Assembly: GCA_965207025.1 (NCBI GenBank)
Contig: OZ242258.1
Location: 3,596,001 to 3,660,000, forward strand
Reading direction: 5' to 3'
Source of the DNA: Bin87 sp034423595
GTDB taxonomy: Bacteria > Chloroflexota > Dehalococcoidia > Lucifugimonadales > UBA3495
Length of the DNA stretch: 64,000 nucleotides
Of the stretch, positions 32,617 to 40,669 are shown piece after piece. The notes under the pieces are model-generated. The model saw only the letters and a program-made list of their open reading frames with translations, did no database searches and was not told where the DNA came from. How positions within the stretch are numbered: the stretch's first letter is position 1; every line of letters begins with the position of its first letter. Both the position numbers and the translations under genes were made by a program.

Positions 32617-33558
32617 CTACTTGCTGCCCAGTGGGCCGTGGAAGCGGGGCAGGATTTCCTCGCCGGCCTGTTCCAGCTGCTCCATGGACTCGGTGCTGGC
32701 GCACAGCGGGCGGATTACAAACTTGAACCCGCCGGCGTCAATGTAATCCTGGATGAAGTCGCCGATTTGCTCTGAGGTGCCAACGGCGGAGAACTCGGTG
32801 AAATGGGCGTCGGGCCGCTGTCGGGTAACAAACTGCTCCGACTTCTCCTCACCGGCCTTCTGGTCGTCGCAGATGTAGTATCCGATCAGCACGCCGACAT
32901 GGTCCTCCTCGATCTCGCGGTCGTACTGCTGGGCCGTCTCGAAAACGATCTCACGTCCCGATCGTACCTCCTCCGGCGTGGCGCTGGACACCAGCCATCC
33001 GTCGCCGACGCGCCCGACGCGTCGGGCCGCGGCGGGACTGCGCCCGCCGATCCATACCGGCGGCGACGGCTTCAGGAACGTGCGCGGAGTCACGGAAACG
33101 TTGTGGGTGGTGAAAAACTCGCCCTCGTGGGTTACGTCCTCCTCCTCCCACAGGCGACGCATGAGGGTGATGGCCTCGTCGGTGCGGCGAGCGCGGTCGG
33201 CCTTGGGGACGCCGCAGGCCTCGTATTCGTCCGGGTCTTCTTGGCCGAGGCCGACGGCGGGAAAGAAGCGGCCCTGAGACAGCCAGTCCAGCGTGGCGAC
33301 CTGTTTGGCCAGCACCACCGGATTGCGCAGCGGCAGGGCCAGGACGCTGGTGCCGAACTTGAGCCGGTCGGAGTATCCGGCGACCAGGGACAGGGCCACC
33401 ATGGGCTCCAGGCTGAACCGGTCGCTGCAAATGCGGTCGCTGAGCCAGATGGAGTCGTACTCGTATTTGTCGCCCAGTTCCACCAGGGTACGGAGGAAGT
33501 TGGGGTCGTCGCCCCCCTGTCCGAATGCGCCGGGGACGTAGCCGATAGCAACGCTCAT
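32617..33558 (-). CDS. LLM-class flavin-dependent oxidoreductase
   Basis: The 313-residue protein is a compact luciferase-like barrel: FLRTLVELGDKYEYDSIWLSDRICSDRFSLEPMVALSLVAG, then SDRLKFGTSVLALPLRNPVVLAKQVATLDWLSQGRFFPAVGLG, and PSPPVWIGGRSPAAARRVGRVGDGWL. This last form is like F420- or FMN-dependent members such as the TIGR03619 type, so the cofactor could be either. Its ATG overlaps the stop of hepT as ATGA, so an enzyme gene is coupled to a toxin-antitoxin pair, which is odd. AAGGAGG lies in ideal position before the start. Confidence 0.9.
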   Translation of the reverse strand: MSVAIGYVPGAFGQGGDDPNFLRTLVELGDKYEYDSIWLSDRICSDRFSLEPMVALSLVAGYSDRLKFGTSVLALPLRNPVVLAKQVATLDWLSQGRFFPAVGLGQEDPDEYEACGVPKADRARRTDEAITLMRRLWEEEDVTHEGEFFTTHNVSVTPRTFLKPSPPVWIGGRSPAAARRVGRVGDGWLVSSATPEEVRSGREIVFETAQQYDREIEEDHVGVLIGYYICDDQKAGEEKSEQFVTRQRPDAHFTEFSAVGTSEQIGDFIQDYIDAGGFKFVIRPLCASTESMEQLEQAGEEILPRFHGPLGSK

Positions 33559-33914
33559 GATGGTTGGCCTCCTTGTCGTTGACGTACCGGCGTTTCCAGC
33601 GCGGTGAGAAGCGCCGGCAAGTAGTGAATAACCGCTTCGTATATGGCATCCGCTTCCACCGAGTGGTACTCGTGGATCAGGATATTACGTAAACCGCGGA
33701 AGCGCCGCCATTGAGCAGCAGGATACTGGCGCCGGGTAGATTGTGAAATTTTGCTGGCGGCTTCGCCGACCACGGCCACCAGGTAAAACACGGCGCGACG
33801 CAAGTTGGAATCGTTGAGAAAATCAGCATAGGTAGAATCACCGAGGGTTTCGATGGCCTCGCTGGCGTACTGGCGAACGTCGTCCAGTCGCTCCCCGTCA
33901 GTCCGGTCGCTCAT
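33555..33914 (-). CDS. hepT: HepT-like ribonuclease toxin (DUF86)
   Basis: The 119-residue helical protein has the DUF86 signature RRFRGLRNILIHEYHSV. Arg76, His81 and Tyr83 make the Rx4HxY motif used for RNA cleavage and, on Tyr, for AMPylation by MntA antitoxins. It overlaps the 3' end of the upstream nucleotidyltransferase-like gene by 17 bases, the standard mntA-hepT order. Its stop overlaps the start of the downstream flavin oxidoreductase. The catalytic residues look intact, so it is probably active when not neutralised. Confidence 0.85.
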   Translation of the reverse strand: MSDRTDGERLDDVRQYASEAIETLGDSTYADFLNDSNLRRAVFYLVAVVGEAASKISQSTRRQYPAAQWRRFRGLRNILIHEYHSVEADAIYEAVIHYLPALLTALETPVRQRQGGQPS

Positions 33915-34491
33915 ACTGTAACGTCGCCAACTGGCCTCTGGCTATGTATTTGGCCTGCCAATCTACGATGCTGTCCACCTTGCGCAAGTCAGAAGGATAG
34001 CCGAGCAACTCAGTAAGTTCCTCGCCCAAGCCTCCGAAATACTTCAAACCCAACTTGACGTCGGGCGCGAACTCGGCGATGAAGTCCAAATCGCTGTCGT
34101 TGATGACGGAATTTCGCCACGGGTACTTGATACTAGCCAGGCGCGTTATCTCGTGCCGCTGGCAGAACTCGGCGATTTTGTCTTTGGGGATGGGAAACTC
34201 CATGTAGTCCGCCCGGTCATAGGCGATTTTGCCTTCGTCGGGAATGTTGCCGACGTAAAAGCCCCGGATGTAGAGATGCAGGTCAGTGGGACGGTCCAGG
34301 ATTTCCGTAATCTCGGCCTCCATGGCGGCCAGCGTATCCAGGGGTGGCAGGTCTTCCCGGAGAAACTCGACCAGAAAAGCCGCCTCGCTGCCGGCGCGCA
34401 CCGGCTCGTGCAACCACGTCAGCCGGCGCACGCTGTGCCGTTGGCAGAACCGACCAATCTCATCCTTGGCAGAACGGAGTTTTACAGTCAT
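33898..34491 (-). CDS. duplicated, degenerate MNT-type nucleotidyltransferase (antitoxin-like)
   Basis: The start at 34491 has AGGTGA before it and gives 197 residues. The protein is two related halves: KDEIGRFCQRHSVRRLTWLHEPVRAGSEAAFLVEF (about 9-43) and KDKIAEFCQRHEITRLASIKYPWRNSVINDSDLDFIAEF (about 103-141). Each is followed by an EL-E-L--PTDL-like helix. These mirror the MNT fold. However, the GSxxR nucleotide-binding motif is lost in both halves, and only the second keeps SDLDF. A normal MntA antitoxin is about 100-150 residues with one domain. The partner HepT looks intact, so neutralisation may be by binding rather than AMPylation. Confidence 0.72.
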   Translation of the reverse strand: MTVKLRSAKDEIGRFCQRHSVRRLTWLHEPVRAGSEAAFLVEFLREDLPPLDTLAAMEAEITEILDRPTDLHLYIRGFYVGNIPDEGKIAYDRADYMEFPIPKDKIAEFCQRHEITRLASIKYPWRNSVINDSDLDFIAEFAPDVKLGLKYFGGLGEELTELLGYPSDLRKVDSIVDWQAKYIARGQLATLQYERPD

Positions 34492-34532
34492 CAGAATCAC
34501 CTGACTGCATTGTAGCAAACGCTGGCTGGCGC

Positions 34533-35474
34533 TTATCCGCTGATGGGCTCCAGGCCAGCCTCGGCGCGGGCGTCGTTGATGTGGTCGAGGACGCGCATGC
34601 GCAGGGGTGGCAGCTCGTAGCCCAGGTCGGCCATCATACGGCTGTTGTCCACCAGGTACACGTGGGGCACGGGCCGGCTGCCGGTGGTGATGCTGGCGTC
34701 GGGGATGTAGGAGCGCACCAGGTCGGCGACGTCGGCGATGGTGGCCAGCTCGCCGCCGCTGATGTAGATGTGGTGGTTGAGATTGTCGGCCAGGGCGGCG
34801 CGGACGAAGATCTCGGCGGCGTCCTCGGCGTGGATCATGGGCGAGGCTTCCATGGGATCGAAGTCCATGCTGACGGGCTGGCCGACGGCGGGCAGCGACA
34901 TCATCAGGCCGCCGATCATGCCGGTCATCCCGGTGACGCGGCCGTGTCCGAAGACGGTGCAGATGCGGATGCCTCGGATGTCCAGGCCGTGCAGCGTTCG
35001 ATAGCGGGCGGCGGCGAAGTCGTTGACCGCCTTGGTCATGCCGTACACGTTGATGGGAGCCGGCAGGTCGTCCTCGATGAGGGGCCGGTCGCCGAAGGTG
35101 TCCTGGACGCCGTACACGGCGATACTGCTGGCGTAGATGACGCGCTTGATGCTGCCCCAGCGGGCGGCCTCAAAGACGTTGTTGCAGCCGTCGATGTTGA
35201 CGGCCATGCCGGTAGCGGGGCGGTCCTCGGTGTCAGGCGGAAGCAGGGCGGCCATGTGGATGATGCGATCAACGCCGTGGCGGTTGACGGCTTCCAGCAG
35301 GTGGTCCAAGCGGGTCACGTCGCCGCGATAGACGGATATGTGGTCCATCAGGGGTTGCAGGTTGGCGCGCGGGGGAGCAAGGTCGAAGCAGACCACCTCC
35401 TCGCCCCGTTCGACGAGCTTGCGGATAATGCGGTTGCCGATGAACCCGGTGCCGCCGGTGACCATCACGGACAT
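34533..35474 (-). CDS. NAD-dependent epimerase/dehydratase family protein
   Basis: The 313-residue extended SDR has the Rossmann motif VTGGTGFIGNRIIRKL at the N-terminus, then GDVTRLDHLLEAV and HMAALLPPDTEDRP. The catalytic elements are Ser in IYASSIAVYG and the YGMTK YxxxK motif, all intact. GIRICTVFGHGR is the usual later motif. The substrate is probably a nucleotide sugar or hydroxy-acid derivative but cannot be specified. A GAGG-type ribosome binding site precedes the ATG. It starts a minus-strand group that continues with MNT/HepT after a 41-base gap. Confidence 0.88.
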   Translation of the reverse strand: MSVMVTGGTGFIGNRIIRKLVERGEEVVCFDLAPPRANLQPLMDHISVYRGDVTRLDHLLEAVNRHGVDRIIHMAALLPPDTEDRPATGMAVNIDGCNNVFEAARWGSIKRVIYASSIAVYGVQDTFGDRPLIEDDLPAPINVYGMTKAVNDFAAARYRTLHGLDIRGIRICTVFGHGRVTGMTGMIGGLMMSLPAVGQPVSMDFDPMEASPMIHAEDAAEIFVRAALADNLNHHIYISGGELATIADVADLVRSYIPDASITTGSRPVPHVYLVDNSRMMADLGYELPPLRMRVLDHINDARAEAGLEPISG

Positions 35475-36015
35475 TGAATAACCTCCAGGAATCGCCGCCG
35501 GGGATGATTTACGCAGGGCAGCGGACGATGGGCAGCATGATACCCAGCAGGGTCAGGGGGCGCAAGAAACGGTATCTTGCGTCGATGTCCAGGATGGGCG
35601 GGAGTGGGAGGGTTGGTGTTGGTTGGTAGCCTGCCTGAGGTCGGTTTCCGGAATTCACTTTGGTCGCGGTCAGCCCCACGGCCGGGGGTTGTTACGCAAG
35701 GGGGTTTATACCCTCCGAGTGGGTGAGCCTAATGGAAGCGTCCAGATCAGAGGTAGACACCGTTGAGTTCGCACGGGTCATGTAGTTAGCCGTACACGTC
35801 GCAGTGGGTAGCGCGCTGAAAGGTTGCACGTTCGGTCCTGGGCGGGGTCTTGCGATTTGGAGTTGCTGACTGGTTGTTGGCCGTTGACGACCGTAGCGAT
35901 GTGACCTCGTAGCAGGCGGTGATTACTGGATGTTGATGTGCACGATACTATGATAGAACGTGCGTTTGGCGTAGGTCAACAGGCCGGCGTCAGTGGTTCA
36001 GAGGATATGTTTGAC
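35475..36015. other. 541-base stretch without a recognised gene
   Basis: Codon-like structure is absent in all frames. I see no tRNA, rRNA or riboswitch consensus. The stretch between 35700 and 35990 has mixed composition and short repeats of GTTG/GTAGC but no clear dyads. It may be decayed sequence at the edge of the broken restriction system that follows. Confidence 0.5.
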
Positions 36016-36585
36016 TTATGACCGCCCTCTAAGGTCATCGATTGCGGTGATGACATCAGCAGCCGTCTCGCCCCTGTCCCTGAGGCTGGACGCCCATTCA
36101 CGCCCCGGGTGCAGAGTGTCCCATCGGGACCGGCGCTGGTTCCTGCGCCCAGCGCCGGGGTCATGGTTGCCAAATCCATCGACGACCACGTTCCATATCG
36201 GTTGATACTGCGCGAGCAGCACCTGCTCCGTTAGTCCAATCCACACCGGGTCAAGCACCAGCCAACGACAGCGAAAGTCGGCCAGCTCCAAGTTGGATGC
36301 CGCTTCAATTGACCCTGCATGTTCCTGAAGGCGGCTGTGAAGAACGGCGGTTGATGCCTGCGTCCGTCCTTGTCTCCGCCCGGGCGGGTCGGCCTTCCCC
36401 ACTTAGATAGGCACGTCCGCCCCTAACCCAGCGTACGCGGCAAAGGTTCCGGTATAGTGGAGGGTCTAAACCCCGGCGCCATCAAAGGCTTCGTCCGGTG
36501 GCAGCGTATCGGCCGGGTATTCCATCAAGGCCCGGGCCGCATTGCGGCCCAGTTCGTCAACGCTGAGCGGGTTGTAAGCGCGCAC
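36016..36585 (-). pseudogene. Eco29kI-type GIY-YIG restriction endonuclease, disrupted by two in-frame stops
   Basis: Reading from GTG at 36585, the frame gives YNPLSVDELGRNAARAL, DGAGV, stop, TLHYTGTFAAYAGL, GADVPI, stop, VGKADPPGRRQGRT. It then continues cleanly through NLELADFRCRWLVLDPVWIGLTEQVLL to WNVVVDGFGNHDPGAGR and WDTLHPGREWA. This is the Eco29kI/NgoMIII family order, and the roughly 189 codons fit the family size. The stops are TAG at 36466-36468 (codon 40) and TAA at 36403-36405 (codon 61). Both fall where the motif tyrosines of GIY (GVY) and YIG (YVG) belong, each one base from a Tyr codon. It starts three bases after the upstream methyltransferase gene. Confidence 0.82.
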
Positions 36586-36588
36586 CGA

Positions 36589-37329
36589 TTATCGCTCGCA
36601 CCTGGCGCTGTTGCGACAAATTATCCAGAAACAGTGCCGTTTCCTCGCGTGGTGAGCGGTCGCCCACTTGGTGGACACCATAGGGCCCGTTCTAACCTTA
36701 ACGATAAGGTCGCAGACGGTGAATCCTGCCTCATCCGCCATCCGCATGAAATCGCAGTGGCTCCACTTTGAGCGGTGGCTGTTGACCATATCGGTGATCT
36801 TGGCGAGAAGCAGGCCATCGGGTTTCAGAACCCGTTTCGCCTGGGTCAAGAACGGAGGGTAAAGGTAGCTCAGGCTCCAATCATGCTCTTTGCCGCAAGC
36901 TACCGTCGCGCCAAAATCCTCATCAAACTTCTTGCTGCTCTTGTCCCGACCCTGCGGGCCGACGTGGGGCGGGTCGTAAACGACCGTGCCAAGTGCAGCG
37001 TCCGGCACACCTGCCATTACCCGATTGTCGCCGACGATCATCGGCTCGTATTTGGGGTCAATGTCCATCGACACGACTTGCCGTATCGATTTTTTCCAGA
37101 AGCGCCCCCGGTTGTACGTGGCGTCCAGAATAGGCTCCGGATCAATCGACGAGTAGAATTGCAACATGGTTTCAATCAAGTCACCGTCGCTGCCTTCCCA
37201 AACGCTGCTGATGGGCTGGTATCCCTGGCTGACCTGCGCATAATCAAAAAGCAAAACGGGCACCTCTGTTGGGAAGTACCCGTATCCTAATCCGTGTTGC
37301 CACGCGCTGGCAAAGGATAGTTGACACAA
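36589..37329 (-). CDS. DNA methyltransferase (DPPH type), partner of the broken restriction gene
   Basis: The protein of up to 246 residues has ILDATYNRGRFWKKS as a motif I variant, VSMDIDPKYEPMIVGDN for SAM binding, and VVYDPPHVGPQG as catalytic motif IV. RVLKPDGLLLAKITDMVNSHRSKWSHCDFMRMADEAGF and KWATAHHARKRHCFWIICR are typical late motifs of amino-methyltransferases with the DPPH signature. The start is uncertain: TTG at 37329 gives this length, while GTG at 37263 gives 224 residues; neither has a good ribosome binding site. It is intact while the adjacent nuclease is not, so it would be a solitary methylase now. Confidence 0.78.
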   Translation of the reverse strand: MCQLSFASAWQHGLGYGYFPTEVPVLLFDYAQVSQGYQPISSVWEGSDGDLIETMLQFYSSIDPEPILDATYNRGRFWKKSIRQVVSMDIDPKYEPMIVGDNRVMAGVPDAALGTVVYDPPHVGPQGRDKSSKKFDEDFGATVACGKEHDWSLSYLYPPFLTQAKRVLKPDGLLLAKITDMVNSHRSKWSHCDFMRMADEAGFTVCDLIVKVRTGPMVSTKWATAHHARKRHCFWIICRNSARCER

Positions 37330-37382
37330 ATGATTTGGGGCGCCGCGGGCGCGGCACAGCCAGGGCCGGCAGGTGATGGGGG

Positions 37383-37408
37383 CCCTTCGACAGGCTCAGG
37401 ATGAGCGG
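37383..37408 (+). repeat. 26-bp dispersed repeat B, copy 2
   Basis: The unit contains CTTCGACAGGCTCAGGATGA and matches 19784-19809 on the opposite strand with one base changed. It lies between the methyltransferase start and the end of the dehydrogenase gene. Confidence 0.8.
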
Positions 37409-37412
37409 TCCA

Positions 37413-38483
37413 TCAACCCTGTAGCAGCCCCACCACCGCGTCACCCACCTGCTGGGTGCTGCCGTTGCCGCCCAGGTCGGCGGTGAGGGTATCGCCGTCG
37501 TTGAGGACGCGCAGCGCGGCGGCGTTGACTCGGTCGGCGGCGTCGGTTTCGCCGAAATGGTCCAGCATCATGGCGACGGCGAAGATGGTGGCCAGCGGGT
37601 TGGCCTTGCTCTGGCCGGTGATGTCGAAGGCGGCGCCGTGTACCGGCTCGAACATGGACGGGAAGCGCCGCTCCGGGTTGATGTTGGCGCTGGGAGCCAG
37701 ACCCATGCTGCCGGTTACCACGGCGGCGATGTCGGAAAGGATGTCGGCAAACAGGTTGGACGCCACAATCACGTCGAAGTCCTCGGGCCAGCGCACCAGG
37801 TCCATGGCCGCGCGGTCCACCAGCAGCGATTCGGTCTCCACCTGCGGGTAGTCGGCGGCAACCTCGTCGAACACCTCGTCCCAGAACACCATGCTGAAGG
37901 CCTGGGCGTTGGACTTGGTTACGGACGTCACCTTGTTCTTGCCGCCGCGCCGGACGCTGTACTCGAAGGCGGCGCGGATGATGCGCTCGGTGCCCCGGCG
38001 GGTGAAGACGCCGCTCTGGATGACCGTTTCGTGGGGTGTGCCGGGGTAGAGGCGGCCACCCACTGGGGCGTACTCGCCCTCGGTGTTCTCGCGGAAGATG
38101 ACCATGTCCACGTCGCCGGCCGACTTGCCGGCGATGGGCGACTCCACGCCGGGATACAGCACGGCGGGCCGGATGCAGATGGCCTGGTCGAAGGCGCGGC
38201 GCATGGGCAGCAACAGCCCTTGCAAGGTGACGTGGTCGGGAATGTTGGGGTCGCCCACTGCGCCGAAAAGCACGGCATCGTAGTCGGAGAGGCGTTCCAG
38301 GCCGTCCTCGGGCATCATGCGTCCGGTTTCACGGTAGTAGTCGCTGCCCCAGGGAAATTCGGTGACGCGGAAGAAGAGGCCGTCGGACTGAATTGCCACG
38401 GCGTCCAGCACCTTGCGTCCCTCTGCAATGACCTCGGGGCCGATGCCGTCGCCGGCGATGACGGCCAGACTGTATTCGGGCAT
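37413..38483 (-). CDS. isocitrate/isopropylmalate dehydrogenase family protein, tartrate dehydrogenase-like
   Basis: The 356-residue protein has the decarboxylating hydroxyacid dehydrogenase pattern: AVIAGDGIGPEVIAEG at the start, LLLPMRRAFDQAICIRPAVLYPGV with the substrate arginines, VIFRENTEGEYAPVGGRLY, and VIVASNLFADILSDIAAVVTGSMGLAPSANI with the metal aspartates. PWGSDYYRETGRMMPEDGLERLSDYDAVLFGAVGDPNIPDHVTL is the form seen in tartrate dehydrogenase/D-malate dehydrogenase (TtuC/DmlA) rather than LeuB. It should use NAD and a divalent metal on tartrate or D-malate. No other leucine-pathway genes are near, which supports the catabolic reading. Confidence 0.85.
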   Translation of the reverse strand: MPEYSLAVIAGDGIGPEVIAEGRKVLDAVAIQSDGLFFRVTEFPWGSDYYRETGRMMPEDGLERLSDYDAVLFGAVGDPNIPDHVTLQGLLLPMRRAFDQAICIRPAVLYPGVESPIAGKSAGDVDMVIFRENTEGEYAPVGGRLYPGTPHETVIQSGVFTRRGTERIIRAAFEYSVRRGGKNKVTSVTKSNAQAFSMVFWDEVFDEVAADYPQVETESLLVDRAAMDLVRWPEDFDVIVASNLFADILSDIAAVVTGSMGLAPSANINPERRFPSMFEPVHGAAFDITGQSKANPLATIFAVAMMLDHFGETDAADRVNAAALRVLNDGDTLTADLGGNGSTQQVGDAVVGLLQG

Positions 38484-38530
38484 GTCTGCGCTCTCCTTGA
38501 CTTTGCCAGGTTATGTTGCCATTTCTCGTC

Positions 38531-38550
38531 ATTCCCGCGGAAGCGGGAAT
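38531..38550 (+). repeat. small palindromic repeat (ATTCCCGC...GCGGGAAT)
   Basis: A perfect 8-base inverted repeat has a GGAA loop and lies just upstream of the tartrate dehydrogenase-like start and the divergent DUF433 gene. The motif is a very common intergenic repeat in bacteria. Confidence 0.75.
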
Positions 38551-38663
38551 CCAGGTAGTTGCTGGTTGCTACGGCAGGCAATCTACACCGGGGAGCGCGG
38601 GGCTGTCCATCGCATCAGTTACAATGTGGATTGCAACACTCGCACCGCCAGGGGGCAACGACC

Positions 38664-39212
38664 ATGACTGCTGCGCAACATAATGAAGGGACGGACTGGC
38701 AGGACCGGATCGTGAGCGACCCGGCGGTGCTGAACGGCGAGCCTACCATCAAGGGCACGGGCATCGCCGTGGCGCTGGTGAACCAGTTGCTCGGGAGGGG
38801 TAATACCGTTGACACAATCACCGGCAAGTACCTGCACATCACGAAAGAGGACGTTGAGGCGTGCCGGCGCTATTGGGACATGCTGGAAAAGCGGCGCCGC
38901 GAGGAAACGGCCAGAACCGCAGTGAAAGCCACACCGGAAAAGGTGGCGGATTGGCGGGATCGCATCGTGCGCGATCCGCGTATTCTGGTCGGCAAACCGA
39001 CGATCAAAGGCACCAGAATCTCGGTACAACTGGTCACGAAGGAGTTGAAGAGAGGAAGGACGGTGCCCGAGATTCTTAACAGTTATCCCCACATAAGGGC
39101 GGAGGACGTTGATGCCTGCGTGAAGTACAAGGCGACGGGAGCGTCATTGTCCAGAATGTCGTGGGACGAATACGACGCCCGAATGGCCAACATCGAGCCG
39201 ACGCAATCATGA
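38664..39212 (+). CDS. double DUF433 antitoxin-like protein
   Basis: The start at 38664 gives 182 residues. Two DUF433 domains are joined head to tail: DWQDRIVSDPAVLNGEPTIKGTGIAVALVNQLLGRGNTVDTITGKYLHITKEDVEACRRY (about 11-69) and DWRDRIVRDPRILVGKPTIKGTRISVQLVTKELKRGRTVPEILNSYPHIRAEDVDACVKY (about 95-154). A basic linker joins them. DUF433 is a winged-helix antitoxin-like fold, normally single. The stop overlaps the DUF5615 start as ATGA, the usual order for this module. The duplication could provide a built-in DNA-binding dimer. Confidence 0.85.
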   Translation: MTAAQHNEGTDWQDRIVSDPAVLNGEPTIKGTGIAVALVNQLLGRGNTVDTITGKYLHITKEDVEACRRYWDMLEKRRREETARTAVKATPEKVADWRDRIVRDPRILVGKPTIKGTRISVQLVTKELKRGRTVPEILNSYPHIRAEDVDACVKYKATGASLSRMSWDEYDARMANIEPTQS

Positions 39213-39550
39213 GGATTCTGGCGGACGAGAATATGAAGCAAGAGACGGTTGACGGGCTGCGGGCGGCCAACCACGACGTGGACTGGGCATACGAAATCTA
39301 TCGAGGAACGCGGGCCCCCAATCTACTGGAAATAGCCACTGCCGACGCGCGCCTGTTCATAACGTATGATAACGACTACGGCGAATTGGTGCGCCGGTTG
39401 GGAGCGCCGGCGCCATACGGCGTAATCCTCTTCCGAATCCATGATGACGTTCCGATAGATGCCGAAATCAAGTTCATAGTTGGTAGTGTGGGCATCCGGG
39501 AGGATTGGCCGCCCGGCGTCTGGACCATCCAGATACGGCACAGCAGGTAG
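39209..39550 (+). CDS. DUF5615 PIN-like toxin
   Basis: The 113-residue protein begins MRILADENMKQETVDGLRAANHDV, with Asp6/Glu7 as the first acidic site. ATADARLFITYDNDYGELV supplies the second acidic cluster, followed by GVILFRIHDDV. This is the DUF5615 family, PIN-domain-like putative RNases. Its ATG overlaps the stop of the double DUF433 gene, so the two make a coupled toxin-antitoxin-like unit on the plus strand. A GTAGGGGCG palindrome begins within the stop codon. Confidence 0.85.
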   Translation: MRILADENMKQETVDGLRAANHDVDWAYEIYRGTRAPNLLEIATADARLFITYDNDYGELVRRLGAPAPYGVILFRIHDDVPIDAEIKFIVGSVGIREDWPPGVWTIQIRHSR

Positions 39551-39575
39551 GGGCGGGTTTCAAACCCGCCCCTAC
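39547..39575 (+). repeat. GTAGGGGCG palindrome, copy 3
   Basis: GTAGGGGCGGGTTT and AAACCCGCCCCTAC pair perfectly around a single C. The left arm includes the stop of the DUF5615 gene, and the right end lies before the convergent rhodanese gene. Confidence 0.85.
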
Positions 39576-39600
39576 GTACATTGATGGTTGACAACGTTCG

Positions 39601-40449
39601 TTACACGTCCCGCTGGATGGGGGCGCCCACTATGCTGCCCCATTCGGTCCAGGAGCCGTCGTAGTTGCGTACGTTGTCGTAGCCGAGCAGTTGGCTGAGG
39701 ACGAACCACGTATGCGACGAGCGCTCGCCGATGCGGCAGTAGGCGATGGTCTCGCGGGAGCCGTCCACCCCCTTGCCGCCATATAGCTCGCTCAGCTCGT
39801 CGGCCGACTTGAACGTGCCGTCCTCGTTGACCGCCTGGCCCCACGGGATGTTGGCCGCGCCGGGAATGTGGCCGTTGCGCTGGGAGCCTTCCTGCGGCAC
39901 GTTGGGCGGCGCATTCAGCGCGCCGGAGAATTCGTCGGGCGACCGTACGTCCACCAGGGCGTGGCTGCCGCTGCTGACCGCTTGCAACACGTAGTCGCGC
40001 AGCGCGCGCAGGTCGGTGTTCTCGGTGGTGATGCTGTAACTGGTAGCAGGATGTGAGGGCACGTCGGTGGTGACGGGCCGGTCCTCGGCCAGCCACAGCG
40101 CGCGTCCGCCGTTCATCAGGCGCACGTCGGCGTGGCCGTAGTAGCGCAGCTGCCAGAAGGCCCAGGCCGCGAACCAGTTGTTGTTGTCGCCGTACAGGAT
40201 GATGGTGCTGTCGGGCGAGATGCCGGCCGCGCTCAGCAGGGCTTCCATTTCGCTGCGGGATACGATGTCGCGGACCACGTTGTCCTGGAGCTGCGACTGC
40301 CAGTTGAAACTGACGGCGCCGGCGATGTGCCCCTGCTCGTAGGCGGAGGTATCGACGTCAACCTCGACCAGGCGGACGTTGGCGTCCGAGCCGTGGTCGG
40401 CGACCCATTGGGTGGAGACAAGAGATTCGGGATGCGCGTAATCGGCCAT
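39601..40449 (-). CDS. sseA: two-domain sulfurtransferase (rhodanese/SseA type)
   Basis: The start MADYAHPESLVSTQWVADH at 40449 gives 282 residues, normal for thiosulfate or 3-mercaptopyruvate sulfurtransferases. The N-terminal rhodanese domain is non-catalytic (ILYGDNNNWFAAWAFW). The C-terminal domain has the active loop IAYCRIGERSSHTWF with Cys238, which by chance has the same number as E. coli SseA. ALVDVRSPDEFSG and GHIPGAANIPWGQA are the usual flanking motifs. The CRIGER loop is more like thiosulfate sulfurtransferases than the CGSGVTA of mercaptopyruvate enzymes, so the thiosulfate role is favoured. Confidence 0.9.
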   Translation of the reverse strand: MADYAHPESLVSTQWVADHGSDANVRLVEVDVDTSAYEQGHIAGAVSFNWQSQLQDNVVRDIVSRSEMEALLSAAGISPDSTIILYGDNNNWFAAWAFWQLRYYGHADVRLMNGGRALWLAEDRPVTTDVPSHPATSYSITTENTDLRALRDYVLQAVSSGSHALVDVRSPDEFSGALNAPPNVPQEGSQRNGHIPGAANIPWGQAVNEDGTFKSADELSELYGGKGVDGSRETIAYCRIGERSSHTWFVLSQLLGYDNVRNYDGSWTEWGSIVGAPIQRDV

Positions 40450-40554
40450 GATTTCACCTCGCGAGTATTCTGGTGTATGCAACGGGTTGGATGCGGGCAT
40501 TATACACGGGGCATCCTCATACACGGGGCGTCCCGCGGCAGGCTCATCGGATTC

Positions 40555-40669
40555 TCCCTCTCCCCTTGTGGGAGAGGGCTGGGGTGAGGGGTATGTCCTG
40601 CCGCAGAATAGTTCCCCACTCTCGGGCTTTCACCCTCACCCTAACCCTCTCCCATCGAGGGAGAGGGGA
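40555..40669 (+). repeat. dispersed repeat C, two copies in inverted arrangement
   Basis: A unit at 40555-40591 (CCCTCTCCCCTTGTGGGAGA then GGGTGAGGGG) faces a second unit at 40631-40669 (CACCCTCACCCTAACCCTCT then CCCATCGAGGGAGAGG). Together they can form a long hairpin with a 39-base loop. Copy 1 is at 23766. The stretch 40450-40758 holds little else except two TACACGGGGC direct repeats at about 40503 and 40530. Confidence 0.8.

Noticed and set aside
34344..35477. 377-codon plus-strand frame
   Set aside because: It is antisense to the epimerase gene, which has intact motifs. The plus frame has no recognisable domain.
35690..35760. Possible RNA gene or transposon end in the gap after the epimerase gene
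   Set aside because: I could not draw a convincing secondary structure or terminal inverted repeat, so it is left as an unexplained gap.
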